Positions 19,936 through 28,302 are shown, counted from the first letter of the stretch. The stretch: 64,000 nucleotides of DNA from Hyphomonadaceae bacterium (GCA_019747815.1 JAIEQJ010000005.1:117576-181575), one strand, 5' to 3'. The notes: a model not told the origin generated them from the letters alone. A program made the numbers and translations.

Positions 19936-20672
19936 GAATGCGGCCCTCCCGTTGCCGGATCGAGCCAGGATGGTGTGGTAAGAGCGCCAGCCAGGGCATG
20001 CCGGTCGGGCGCTTGTTGGCCGCGCCACCGGATCAGCAGATCACCGTTGCTATCAAGAGAGGGAATGGCGCCCTTCTCGGTGGTTAGCTGGCGCAGATAT
20101 GTCGTCACCACGGTCGCGAACTCGTTGGCCTGCCACGCGTCGATGGCCACCATCAGATGGCGCGCGAAGCTCTCGATCAGCCGGCCGGAACCGAGATCGT
20201 CGAAGCCTTGCGCCGCCGCTAGCGGCTGCAGGCCAGCCTCCTTCTCGCCCATCGCAACTGTGCGAACGCTGCCACCAAACACCAGCCATTCCGGCACCGC
20301 ATCTTCAACAGCCCCCGCTGGCCAGGCGAGGCGGCCACCGCCGATCAAACCGCCGTCGACGTGAATGGCATCCGGCCAGGCAAATGTGATCGGCCGCTCT
20401 GGCGGTGCGTGCGCCAGCAGCGCATCGCGAAGCGCGACCATGCCGGCGTAGAACGCGCGCCGCGCCGTTTTCAACGGTTCTTCCGGCTCGAGCACGACTG
20501 CGAATTCCACCAGATCGAAGCGCCCGACGTGCACCAATGTGCCAGCCCCAGCGTCGGCTGCGATAGCTCTGGCGTGCGCAAACGCGTCTCCCACCTCCCG
20601 CAGCGTCACCAGCCGAAAAGGCGGCGGCAGATCGAGCGCGGGCGCTGGGACGGCTCGGGAACGGCTGTGCAT
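19932..20672 (-). CDS. Biotin/lipoate protein ligase-like protein in the FDH accessory operon
   Basis: 246 residues if the start is the ATG at 20672; the open frame reaches 20777, but homologous sequence begins only near LDLPPPFRLVTLREVGDAFAHA. The body has the lipoate/biotin ligase fold layout: GTLVHVGRFDLVEFAVVLEPEEPL, ITFAWPDAIHVDGGLIGGG (the ligase-like WPND/K region with a changed motif) and LIESFARHLMVAIDAW. The usual lysine for acyl-adenylate chemistry is not evident, so it may bind rather than ligate a cofactor. It opens the coupled operon of five FDH accessory genes. The start codon is uncertain because no ribosome-binding site is well placed. Confidence 0.75.
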   Translation of the reverse strand: MHSRSRAVPAPALDLPPPFRLVTLREVGDAFAHARAIAADAGAGTLVHVGRFDLVEFAVVLEPEEPLKTARRAFYAGMVALRDALLAHAPPERPITFAWPDAIHVDGGLIGGGRLAWPAGAVEDAVPEWLVFGGSVRTVAMGEKEAGLQPLAAAQGFDDLGSGRLIESFARHLMVAIDAWQANEFATVVTTYLRQLTTEKGAIPSLDSNGDLLIRWRGQQAPDRHALAGALTTPSWLDPATGGPHS

Positions 20673-20696
20673 CTCGACCGGACAAGTCCTCGCGAA

Positions 20697-20733
20697 TTGG
20701 CGCTTTTTCTTTAGGCCCATTATAATATGGGCC
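20697..20733 (+). promoter_or_regulatory. Candidate promoter with a palindrome over the -10, between divergent FDH accessory operons
   Basis: On the + strand TTGGCG (20697-20702) lies 18 bp before a perfect TATAAT (20721-20726), upstream of the polyferredoxin gene. The -10 is the loop of a perfect 7-bp inverted repeat, GGCCCAT (20714-20720) and ATGGGCC (20727-20733). The opposite strand also reads TATAAT at 20724-20719, so the site may serve the ligase-like gene too, although its -35 (TGTTTG) is poor. The palindrome is a likely operator controlling both directions. Confidence 0.5.
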
Positions 20734-20793
20734 GGTCTTGGCAAACAGTCTTCTGCTGAAGACCGGGGCGGTGACAACTAGGAAACTTTACGA

Positions 20794-22836
20794 ATGCCCG
20801 AATCCCCCGGCAGCATCGTCATCTGCTCATGTGAAGACACAATGCCACTTGACGCTGACGTGGTCCGCCGCGGTTGTCGCGGCGCCAATGTAACAACGGC
20901 GAGCCATCTTTGCCGAGCGGAGATCGAGCGATTTCGGGCGATGGCGGGGGCGGCAGGGCCTCTGACCATCGCATGCACCCAAGAATTGACAGTATTCGAC
21001 GAGGTGGCGGCCGAGGCCGGACGCACCGCCCCGATCACCTACACCAATATTCGCGAAACTGCGGGCTGGTCGAGCGACGCCGCTGGTGCCGGTCCTAAGA
21101 TGGCGGCGCTCTTGGCGGCGGCGGCCGAGCCGATGCCGGCCGTGCCCGTCGTTAACCTCGAGAGCGGGGGCACCATTCTCATCTACGGTCGCGATGAGCG
21201 CGCCGTGGAGGCAGCCAACCTCCTCAAGGACCATCTCGACGTCACCGTTCTGCTGAAGCCGCCGGCGGAAATTGCACCGCAGCGCAGCACAGAATTCCCA
21301 GTGGTGAAGGGGGCGATACGGCTGGCCAAAGGGCATCTTGGAGCCTTCGAGATCACGGTGGATGACTTTGCGCAGCCGGCACCCTCTTCGCGCAGCAAGC
21401 TGTTGTTCGGGCCAGCACGCAACGGTGCGCAATCGCGCTGTGATGTCATACTCGACCTTTCTGGCGGCACCGCGCTGTTTACGGCGGCTGATCTGCGCGA
21501 TGGCTACCTGCGCGCGGATGCGAACGATCGGGCGGCCATGCTCAAGGCCGTATTGAAGGCGCGCGATCTCGTCGGCAGCTTCGAGAAACCGCGCTACATC
21601 ACCTTCGCCGACGATCTGTGCGCGCACGCGCGCTCGCGCATCGTGGGCTGCACCCGGTGCCTCGATTTGTGTCCGACCGGTGCCATTGCTCCGGCCGGGA
21701 ACCATGTGGTGATCGATCCCCTGATTTGCGCAGGCTGCGGCCAGTGCGCCGCCGTCTGTCCCACCGGCGCCGCCGCCTACGCATTGCCGCCGGCCGATGC
21801 CCTGATGCGCAAGCTGCGCACGCTTCTGATGGCCTATCGTGCTGCCGGCGGCGAGAACGCTGTTCTACTGCTCCACGACGATGTGCAGGGCACACCTTTG
21901 ATCGATGCGCTGGCGCGCTTCGGTGACGGCCTCCCTGCCAATGTCCTGCCGCTGGCCGTCAACGAGGTAACCCAAGTCGGTATCGAGACCATCGCTGCAG
22001 CATTCGCCTACGGGGCGTCGGCCATGCGTTTCCTGCTGCGGGCGCGGCCGCAGCATGATATCAGCGGATTGACGCGTACCATTGCGCTGGCTTACTCCAT
22101 CCTGCAGGGGCTTGGCTTCGGAGGGAGCCGCGTCGCCGCTATCGAAACCGATGATCCTGATGCGCTGGGCGCAACGCTCCGCGCGTTGCCTGCGGTGCCG
22201 TCCACGCCACTTCCTGCAACCTTCATTCCGTCCGGTGCCAAGCGAAGCGTGCTCCGCCTGGCTTTGCGCGAATTGCACCGCGCCGCGCCGGCACCCGTTG
22301 ATGTGGTGCCGCTTCCCGAGCGGTCGCCCTTCGGCGCGGTGGAAATCAATGTGGCGGGCTGTACGTTGTGCCTAGCTTGCGTCTCGGCATGCCCGACGGG
22401 TGCTCTTGCCGACGATCCCGAGCGGCCCGTACTGCGCTTTGCCGAGGATGCCTGCGTCCAATGTGGGCTGTGCAAGGCAACCTGTCCGGAAAAGGTCATC
22501 ACACTCAAACCCCAGCTCGATTTCCGCGCCGCCACCGCTGCCCCGCGCGTCCTCAAGGAGGAGCAGCCGTTCTGCTGCGTCCGCTGCGGCAAGCCGTTCG
22601 GCGTGAAGAGCACGATTGAGCGGGTGGCGGCCAAGCTCGAAGGCCAACACTGGATGTACAAGGACAGCCCAAGCCGCCTCGATGTGATCAAGATGTGCGA
22701 CGACTGCCGTGTCGCCGTCGTCTCGGAGCAGGATTTCGATCCTTACGGCTCACCGCCGCGCGCGCCGCCGCGTACCACCGAGGACTATTTGCGCGAGCGC
22801 GCGGACGCCAAGGAAAGGACAAAGGACGGGAGCTGA
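20794..22836 (+). CDS. Polyferredoxin / 4Fe-4S protein of the formate dehydrogenase cluster
   Basis: 680 residues, cytoplasmic. The N-terminal 280 residues contain an ICSCEDTMPLD start and a Rossmann-like region (GGTILIYGRDERAVEAANLL). Two adjacent 4Fe-4S motifs follow (CTRCLDLCPTGA with an upstream Cys in DDLCAHARSRIVG, and CAGCGQCAAVCPTG), then a central domain with ENAVLLLHDD, and two more motifs (CTLCLACVSACPTG, CVQCGLCKATCPEKV). The C-terminus has CCVRCGKPFG and MCDDC, which look like a zinc site. Such proteins occur beside FDH genes and resemble HdrA/electron-transfer subunits. It is divergent from the ligase-DUF operon. The electron partner is inferred, not shown. Confidence 0.85.
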   Translation: MPESPGSIVICSCEDTMPLDADVVRRGCRGANVTTASHLCRAEIERFRAMAGAAGPLTIACTQELTVFDEVAAEAGRTAPITYTNIRETAGWSSDAAGAGPKMAALLAAAAEPMPAVPVVNLESGGTILIYGRDERAVEAANLLKDHLDVTVLLKPPAEIAPQRSTEFPVVKGAIRLAKGHLGAFEITVDDFAQPAPSSRSKLLFGPARNGAQSRCDVILDLSGGTALFTAADLRDGYLRADANDRAAMLKAVLKARDLVGSFEKPRYITFADDLCAHARSRIVGCTRCLDLCPTGAIAPAGNHVVIDPLICAGCGQCAAVCPTGAAAYALPPADALMRKLRTLLMAYRAAGGENAVLLLHDDVQGTPLIDALARFGDGLPANVLPLAVNEVTQVGIETIAAAFAYGASAMRFLLRARPQHDISGLTRTIALAYSILQGLGFGGSRVAAIETDDPDALGATLRALPAVPSTPLPATFIPSGAKRSVLRLALRELHRAAPAPVDVVPLPERSPFGAVEINVAGCTLCLACVSACPTGALADDPERPVLRFAEDACVQCGLCKATCPEKVITLKPQLDFRAATAAPRVLKEEQPFCCVRCGKPFGVKSTIERVAAKLEGQHWMYKDSPSRLDVIKMCDDCRVAVVSEQDFDPYGSPPRAPPRTTEDYLRERADAKERTKDGS

Positions 22837-23020
22837 TCTGCTGGCCACCCGCACCGCCTTCCACTGGAGATAGAAAGCCTTTACGATGTAGTCGGCTGTG
22901 GCGGTCTTCCCTGTGCATGCCGTCACAGCTCTGACAGCGCGGCAGTACGCCAGCATTGCAGCGAAGCTGTTGTGCGCTCTGGGGAAGCACTTTCTGCCTG
23001 CGTCCAGGGAGGACCTCACT

Positions 23021-23638
23021 ATGCAACGCGTGCCGATACGCGCATTCGCCCTCGCCATCGGGCTCTTCATCGTTGCCTTCGCTGCGGTGCAGTTCTCGCC
23101 GAGAGCATCTGGTCAAACCGGAGACGGCTGGACCGTTCTGCTGGACAGCAAGACCATGGGCGATTGGAGCCAGGTCGGCGAGACCAACTGGCGGCTCGAG
23201 GATGGCGCAGTCGTTGCCGACAAGAAGACCAGCAAGGAAGCCGCGCACCTGGTCAGTAAGAATTCGTACAAGAACTTCCAGGTCTATGTTGAATTCTGGG
23301 CGAGCGATGATGCCAACAGCGGCATCTTCCTGCGCTGCCAGGACCCAACCAAGATCACTGACCGGAGCTGCTACGAAGTGAACATTTTCGATCAGCGCCC
23401 GGACCCGAGTTACGGCACCGGCGGGATCGTGCATTTCGCCGAGGTCAACCCGATGCCCAAGGCCGGCGGCAAATGGAACACGTATGAGATCACGGCCAAG
23501 GGGCGGCAAGTTGCAGTAGTGCTCAACGGACAGAAGACCGTGGAGCTCAACAACGGTCTGTTCGTCGAGGGGCCTATCACGCTGCAGCACGGTGCGGGCG
23601 TGATCAAATTCCGCAAGGTGGCGATCAAGCCCCTCTGA
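23021..23638 (+). CDS. Exported DUF1080 (concanavalin-like glucanase fold) protein
   Basis: 205 residues from an ATG at 23021 with AGGGAGG upstream. A signal peptide (ALAIGLFIVAFAAVQF, ending near residue 31) precedes a DUF1080 domain: DGWTVLLDSKTMGDWSQVG, WRLEDGAVVADKK, YKNFQVYVEFWASDDANSGIFLRC, then YEVNIFDQ and WNTYEITAKGRQVAVVLNGQKT. The domain has the jelly-roll fold of glycan-binding or 3-keto-glucoside hydrolases. It is a single domain with no catalytic assignment here. It is convergent with the WD40-cytochrome c gene, separated only by a hairpin, and such domains occur beside cytochrome c genes in other bacteria. Confidence 0.85.
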   Translation: MQRVPIRAFALAIGLFIVAFAAVQFSPRASGQTGDGWTVLLDSKTMGDWSQVGETNWRLEDGAVVADKKTSKEAAHLVSKNSYKNFQVYVEFWASDDANSGIFLRCQDPTKITDRSCYEVNIFDQRPDPSYGTGGIVHFAEVNPMPKAGGKWNTYEITAKGRQVAVVLNGQKTVELNNGLFVEGPITLQHGAGVIKFRKVAIKPL

Positions 23639-23664
23639 CGGCGGGCGCCGGGATGCAGGATTGA

Positions 23665-23689
23665 GACCGCCGCCATGAAGTCGGCGGTC
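23665..23689. terminator. Hairpin between convergent DUF1080 and WD40-cytochrome c genes
   Basis: An 8-bp perfect stem, GACCGCCG (23665-23672) and CGGCGGTC (23682-23689), with a 9-base loop lies between the two stop codons. There is no T-run, so it is probably a shared weak terminator. Confidence 0.6.
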
Positions 23690-23692
23690 CGA

Positions 23693-24976
23693 TTAGCGCT
23701 TTGTCGCCTTTTGCAGGAATTTGACCAGCGCCGCGCGGTCTTCGGGCCCCACACGCTGCTCCGGCATTTTTGTGCCGGGCGTGTAGGCGGCGGGGCCAAT
23801 CTCGAACAGCTTCGACACGGTCTCGGGCGTCCACACGATGTCGAGCTTCTTGAGCGCCGCAGAGAAATTGTAGCCAGGCAGCGTTGCTATCCGCCGCCCG
23901 AAGATGCCAGCCAGCGTTGGTCCCGCACGCGGGCCCTCGTCGGCCTTCAGGGTATGGCAGGCAGCGCAGGCCCTGAAGACCTGGGCGCCGGGATCGCCTT
24001 CGTACGCCGCCAGCGGGTCGCCGGGTACACCCATGGCCGCCTCACCCAGATGCTCGCCGGTCTCGGCATTCCAACGGCGGATGATATGGTCAGTGCCTCC
24101 CGTGAGCAGGGTGCGGCTATCGGGGAGAAAGATCGCCGACCATGCGGGCAGTCCCGGTCCCACAAGCGTGCGCTCCAGCTTGCGCGTCTCCCGATCGATG
24201 ATGGCAATGGAGCCGCGTGCGCTGGAGGCGGCGACGAGCTTGCCGTTGCCCGACACGGCGACCGCGATGATCGGCACGGCGGCTGCTTCGATCTCACTCT
24301 GCATCTCGCCCGCAGCCGAGACGAAATAGACCTTGCCCATTGCACCGGCGGTGACGATGTCGCCCCCCGGTGCAACCGCAACCGAATTGAGCGGAGTCGG
24401 CAGGGTGACGATGGTGGGGGCACCGCTCCCGGCAAGCGGCCAGATTCGCAACGTCAGATCATAGCCAACGGTCACCGCTGCGCGCCCATCAGGCGTAAAC
24501 GCTATGCCGTTGACGTTCTGCCGATGCCCTTCCAGCACGCGCGGCTCGCCCCCGGCGAGCGGCCACAGTCGTGCTGTATTGTCCCAACTGGCCGAGCCAA
24601 GCATCTTTCCGTCAGGCGAAACGGCAAGACTGACGACCGGTGCGGTATGTCCTTGCAGTACGGCAGCCGGGTTGTCTTGACCCGGCTGCCAGATCGCGAT
24701 GCGGGTGTCCTCGCCGCTCGTCGCGATCCGCCCATCCCTGAGGAAAACGGCCGAAATTACGGAGCCCTCGTGAAACCTCAGCACTTTCTCGGCAGCGCCG
24801 GAGGCCAATGACCAAGTGATTGCGGTCGTATCGAAGCTGGCTGAGACCAGCCGCTTTCCGTCGGCGGAGACGGCCAGCGCACGCACCGGCCCGCCATGGC
24901 CGCGAAGCTGTGCATGTGCCGGCAGGAGCGCACAGGACAGCAGCAGAAGAAGAATTGCCAAACGTCGGCCGGACAT
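23693..24976 (-). CDS. Periplasmic WD40 beta-propeller fused to cytochrome c
   Basis: 427 residues. A signal peptide (LAILLLLLSCALLPAHAQ, about 1-22) is followed by about seven WD40-like blades, each with an SPDGK/SADGK-type turn and a W at the strand end (for example VSASFDTTAITW, ASWDNTARLW, GTDHIIRRWN). The C-terminal 91 residues are a class I cytochrome c: CAACH at 337-341 for haem attachment and MPEQR (Met404) as the likely axial ligand. The propeller probably binds a partner and the haem passes electrons in the periplasm, where the FDH alpha subunit also sits. The start ATG is in good context. Confidence 0.92.
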   Translation of the reverse strand: MSGRRLAILLLLLSCALLPAHAQLRGHGGPVRALAVSADGKRLVSASFDTTAITWSLASGAAEKVLRFHEGSVISAVFLRDGRIATSGEDTRIAIWQPGQDNPAAVLQGHTAPVVSLAVSPDGKMLGSASWDNTARLWPLAGGEPRVLEGHRQNVNGIAFTPDGRAAVTVGYDLTLRIWPLAGSGAPTIVTLPTPLNSVAVAPGGDIVTAGAMGKVYFVSAAGEMQSEIEAAAVPIIAVAVSGNGKLVAASSARGSIAIIDRETRKLERTLVGPGLPAWSAIFLPDSRTLLTGGTDHIIRRWNAETGEHLGEAAMGVPGDPLAAYEGDPGAQVFRACAACHTLKADEGPRAGPTLAGIFGRRIATLPGYNFSAALKKLDIVWTPETVSKLFEIGPAAYTPGTKMPEQRVGPEDRAALVKFLQKATKR

Positions 24977-25051
24977 CAGGGATACTTTCGGACCGTTGAA
25001 CTCAGGCTAGGATGCAAACAACGGCTTTTGCAAGCTTGCCTTCCTGGCCGA

Positions 25052-25951
25052 TCACGGCGACCAGCGCACCGTGCCCGCCGCCGACACGTCCAGCCCGCCG
25101 AGTTCCTGCGCTCGCATGGTGAAACGAGGATCGGCGAGCATCTTGAGGAAGGTCTGCAGCGGAGCGCGGAAATAGTCGCGCTGACGCATCAGAAGATCGA
25201 AGCGCTCTGTGCAGAGCGGGACAAAGCCGACGCCCGCTCCGGTGGCCACGGCACGGGTCGCGATGCCGCAATCGGCATGGCCCGAGCGGATTGCTTGCGC
25301 AATATCCGGGCCGGTGGGTGCCACAAATGTGCGGCCGAAATCGCCGATCGATAAGCCATCACGCCGGAGCAGGCCCTTCAAGAGCTGTTGCGCGCCGGCA
25401 CCCTCGGGGCGACCGGCCAAGCTCAAACCTTTCTCGTGCGCGTCGCGCAGCCGGGTCAGGCGCTGCGGATTGCCGGGAGGGACGACCAAGCCCTGCTCCC
25501 GCGTCGCAAAGCAGACGAGAACCGCATCGTACAAAGTCGCTTCGCTGCGGACGATTTCGAGATTTGCATCCGTTTCGGGATCGTCGACGTCGTGAAAATG
25601 AATCGCTGCTGCGATCACCTCTCCTATGAGAAAGCGCCGATAACCCGCCTCGCTCCCCTCAGGGAGGATTGCCAACCCGGCGAGACACTCGCTCAGGGCC
25701 CACTGCAGAAGCGGATCGTGGCTTCCCCCAATAATTGGAGGTGGCTCTGCCGGGATCACTCCATAGGGCCGAGCCATGCCCGCGAGCAGCCAGCGGTCAA
25801 GATCGGCACGCGAGAACAGCCACTTCCCCGTCACCTTGGTGCAAGGGATCTGGCGGTCAGCCACCAGCTCATAGAGCTTGCGCTCCTTCAATCGCAGATA
25901 GTTCGCTGCCTCAACAGTGGTGAGCAGCTCGAGACCTGCGCGAGGCTGCAT
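25052..25951 (-). CDS. DNA-binding regulator with a periplasmic-binding-protein-like sensor domain, beside the tungstate transporter
   Basis: 299 residues. Residues 8-58 form an excisionase/MerR-like winged HTH (LLTTVEAANYLRLKERKLYELVADRQIPCTKV...WLFSRADLDRWL). From about 75 to the end comes a type 2 binding-protein-like fold (GSHDPLLQWALSECLAGLAILPEGSEAG, VVPPGNPQRLTRLRD, and FVAPTGPDIAQAIRSGHADCGIATRAVA), the layout of the domain that binds molybdate or tungstate in related regulators. The gene is divergent from tupBCA across an 82-bp AT-rich gap with a TCAA...TTGA inverted repeat (25962-25977). I infer it senses the oxyanion and represses or activates tup. The ligand is unproven. Confidence 0.82.
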   Translation of the reverse strand: MQPRAGLELLTTVEAANYLRLKERKLYELVADRQIPCTKVTGKWLFSRADLDRWLLAGMARPYGVIPAEPPPIIGGSHDPLLQWALSECLAGLAILPEGSEAGYRRFLIGEVIAAAIHFHDVDDPETDANLEIVRSEATLYDAVLVCFATREQGLVVPPGNPQRLTRLRDAHEKGLSLAGRPEGAGAQQLLKGLLRRDGLSIGDFGRTFVAPTGPDIAQAIRSGHADCGIATRAVATGAGVGFVPLCTERFDLLMRQRDYFRAPLQTFLKMLADPRFTMRAQELGGLDVSAAGTVRWSP

Positions 25952-26033
25952 ATTTTTGCGCTCAATCTATTATTTGACTTTTTTGAAGGGAGCACACGAA
26001 ATGCGGGTCGTCAATCGGTGAGGAGCCGCCGGC

Positions 26034-26723
26034 TTGGACGGCATGAGTGCCCTAGAGTTGATCTGGTCCGGGGATGCGAATCTGTTCGCCATCGTGGGCC
26101 TGTCGCTATTCGTCACCTTGTCGGCAACGGTTCTCGCCTCCGTTGTCGGCATGCCGCTTGGTGCGTTCGCCGCCCTTACGCGGTTCCCGGGACGCAATGT
26201 GCTCATAGTGCTCCTGAACGGCTGCATGGGGCTGCCGCCCGTGGTGGTCGGGCTGGTCGTGTTCCTGCTGCTGTCGCGCTCGGGACCGCTTGGCAATCTC
26301 GGCATTTTGTTCACGCCGCAAGCGATGATCATCGCTCAGGCCATCTTGATCACGCCCATCATTGCCGCATTGACACGCCAGGTCATCGAGGACCTGTGGG
26401 CTGAATACAGGGATGAGCTGACGGCCATGGGCGTCGGGCGCGTCTCACGCGTGGCGACGCTGCTCTGGGATGCCCGCTTCTCGCTGGTTACCATTTTGCT
26501 CGCCGGCTTTGGCCGGGCAGCCGCGGAGGTGGGCGCCGTGATGATCGTGGGCGGCAACATCGACGGGTTCACGCGCGTGATGACGACAACCATTGCGCTT
26601 GAGACTTCGAAGGGCAACCTTCCGCTCGCCATCGGGCTCGGACTTGTGCTGATAGGCGTGATTCTGGCGATCAACGCACTGGCTTGGGCCGTGCGGGGCT
26701 GGTCGGAACGTCATGCTGGATAG
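26034..26723 (+). CDS. tupB: Tungstate-type ABC transporter permease
   Basis: 229 residues. The TTG at 26034 follows AGGAG by eight bases; the ATG at 26043 is the alternative. About five membrane segments are visible, with the permease EAA-loop equivalent in DELTAMGVGRVSRVATLLWDARFSLVTILLAGFGRAAAEVGAVMIVGGN. The sequence is characteristic of tungstate permeases of the TupB/WtpB-like family (GLPPVVVGLVVFLLLSRSGPLG). It imports the oxyanion with tupC and tupA, which follow. It overlaps tupC by 11 bases. A six-codon open frame at 26001-26021 precedes it. Confidence 0.88.
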   Translation: MDGMSALELIWSGDANLFAIVGLSLFVTLSATVLASVVGMPLGAFAALTRFPGRNVLIVLLNGCMGLPPVVVGLVVFLLLSRSGPLGNLGILFTPQAMIIAQAILITPIIAALTRQVIEDLWAEYRDELTAMGVGRVSRVATLLWDARFSLVTILLAGFGRAAAEVGAVMIVGGNIDGFTRVMTTTIALETSKGNLPLAIGLGLVLIGVILAINALAWAVRGWSERHAG

Positions 26724-27444
26724 CCCCATGCGCGATCGTCCAACAACGTTGCCCATCCGCTTTGAAAATGTGGCATTCGCGGCAGGCGTCACTTCGATCC
26801 TGCGCAACGTGACCCTTTCGATCGCGCCCGGATCGCCGACCATTCTGATGGGTCCCAACGGCTCGGGCAAAACGACGCTGCTGAGGCTGGCGATGGGATT
26901 GCTGCGACCGGTTGCCGGACGCATCCTCTATGCTGAGCATGAGACTGTGGTTCGCCACCGGCATGCCATCGTCTTCCAAAAGCCGGCAATGCTTCGGCGT
27001 ACGGCCGCTCGCAATGTCGCCTTTGCACTGCAGGCAGCCGGACGCATGCCGAGCGTCGCGACGGTTGCGCGTCTCCTGAACGTCGTCGGTCTGGGGGCAC
27101 TCGCCGAGCGCCCCGCGCGCCGTCTCTCCGGTGGCGAACAGCAGCGCCTTGCGCTTGCTCGTGCGCTCGCGCGCGATCCGGAAGTGCTCTTTCTAGATGA
27201 GCCGACCGCCAGCCTCGACCCTGCCGCCACCAAGGCGGTCGAAGACATTGTCATGCGTACTGCCGAGGGCGGCGTTAAGATCGTGATGGCAACGCATGAT
27301 CTGGGGCAAGCTCGCAGAATAGCGGGCGATATCGTGTTCCTGGCCAACGGCCTGCTCGTGGAGCACGCGTCTGCCGCAGCCTTCTTCAGCGAACCTGCAA
27401 CGTCGCAAGCCAAGCGTTTTGTGGCGGGCGAGCTCGTCATTTGA
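26713..27444 (+). CDS. tupC: Tungstate-type ABC transporter ATPase
   Basis: 243 residues. ATPase motifs are in order: Walker A GPNGSGKTTL (about 46-55), Q-loop FQKPAML, signature LSGGEQQRLALARAL, Walker B VLFLDEP and a switch His in MATHDL. It powers the permease encoded just upstream and probably works only with TupB here. The start at 26713 overlaps tupB; an alternative ATG is 15 bases on (MRDRPTTLP). It has no C-terminal TOBE regulatory domain of the kind seen in ModC, which agrees with a Tup-type transporter. Confidence 0.9.
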   Translation: MLDSPMRDRPTTLPIRFENVAFAAGVTSILRNVTLSIAPGSPTILMGPNGSGKTTLLRLAMGLLRPVAGRILYAEHETVVRHRHAIVFQKPAMLRRTAARNVAFALQAAGRMPSVATVARLLNVVGLGALAERPARRLSGGEQQRLALARALARDPEVLFLDEPTASLDPAATKAVEDIVMRTAEGGVKIVMATHDLGQARRIAGDIVFLANGLLVEHASAAAFFSEPATSQAKRFVAGELVI

Positions 27445-27474
27445 AATCAAGAAACCATCGGGAGAAGAAAGCCC

Positions 27475-28302
27475 ATGCGTCTTCGACATCTCCTGCTCGG
27501 CATCGTTCTGGGCGTTTGCGCCAGCGTCGTGCCGGCGGCGGCCCAGGACAAGTCGATCGTTGTCGCGTCCACGACCTCCACCCAGGATTCGGGCTTGTTC
27601 GGCTCCATTCTCCCGAAGTTCAAGGCCAAGACCGGCATCGACGTGAAGGTCATTGCGCAGGGCACCGGACAGGCCCTCGACACCGGCCGGCGAGGCGATG
27701 CCGACGTGGTGTTCGTTCACGCCAGGCCGCTGGAGGAGAAGTTCATTGCCGAGGGCTTCGGTGTCAGGCGGTTCGGCGTGATGTACAACGACTTCGTGCT
27801 GATCGGACCAAAGTCCGATCCGGCCAGGATTAGGGGCGGCAAGGACATTCTTGCGGGGCTCAAGGCCATCAACGAGAAGAGCAGTCCCTTTGTGTCGCGT
27901 GGCGACAAGTCAGGCACGCATGCTGCCGAATTGGCGCTGTGGAAGGCCGCAAGCCTCGATCCGGCCGGCAGCAAGCCCGCGTGGTATCGCGAAATCGGCC
28001 AAGGCATGGGTGCGGCACTGAATACGGCTGGCGCCATGAGCGCCTATGTGCTGTCGGATCGCGGCACATGGATCTCGTTCAAGAACAAGGGCGATCTGGA
28101 GATCGTGGTGGAAGGCGACCGGCGCCTGTTCAACCAGTATGGCATCATTCTGGTGAACCCTGACAAGCATCCAAGCGTGAAGAAGGAGCTGGGTCAGGCA
28201 TTCATTGATTGGGTGGTGTCCGGCGAAGGGCAGCAAGCCATTCGTGACTACAAGATAGACGGCCAGCAGCTGTTCTTCCCGAATGCCGGCCAGGAGAGCT
28301 AG
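27475..28302 (+). CDS. tupA: Tungstate-binding periplasmic protein
   Basis: 275 residues with a signal peptide (LLLGIVLGVCASVVPAAAQ, about 1-24). The mature start SIVVASTTSTQDSGLF carries the TTTS-like substrate motif (here ASTTSTQD) recognised in TupA proteins, with DGDADVVFVHARPLEEKF-like, YNDFVLIG, SRGDKSGTHAAELALW and AYVLSDRGTW segments. These bind a WO4 2- (or MoO4 2-) oxyanion with high selectivity. The start has AGAAG/GGGAGA upstream, 30 bp after the tupC stop. The gene order permease-ATPase-binding protein is regular for tup operons. Confidence 0.92.
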   Translation: MRLRHLLLGIVLGVCASVVPAAAQDKSIVVASTTSTQDSGLFGSILPKFKAKTGIDVKVIAQGTGQALDTGRRGDADVVFVHARPLEEKFIAEGFGVRRFGVMYNDFVLIGPKSDPARIRGGKDILAGLKAINEKSSPFVSRGDKSGTHAAELALWKAASLDPAGSKPAWYREIGQGMGAALNTAGAMSAYVLSDRGTWISFKNKGDLEIVVEGDRRLFNQYGIILVNPDKHPSVKKELGQAFIDWVVSGEGQQAIRDYKIDGQQLFFPNAGQES

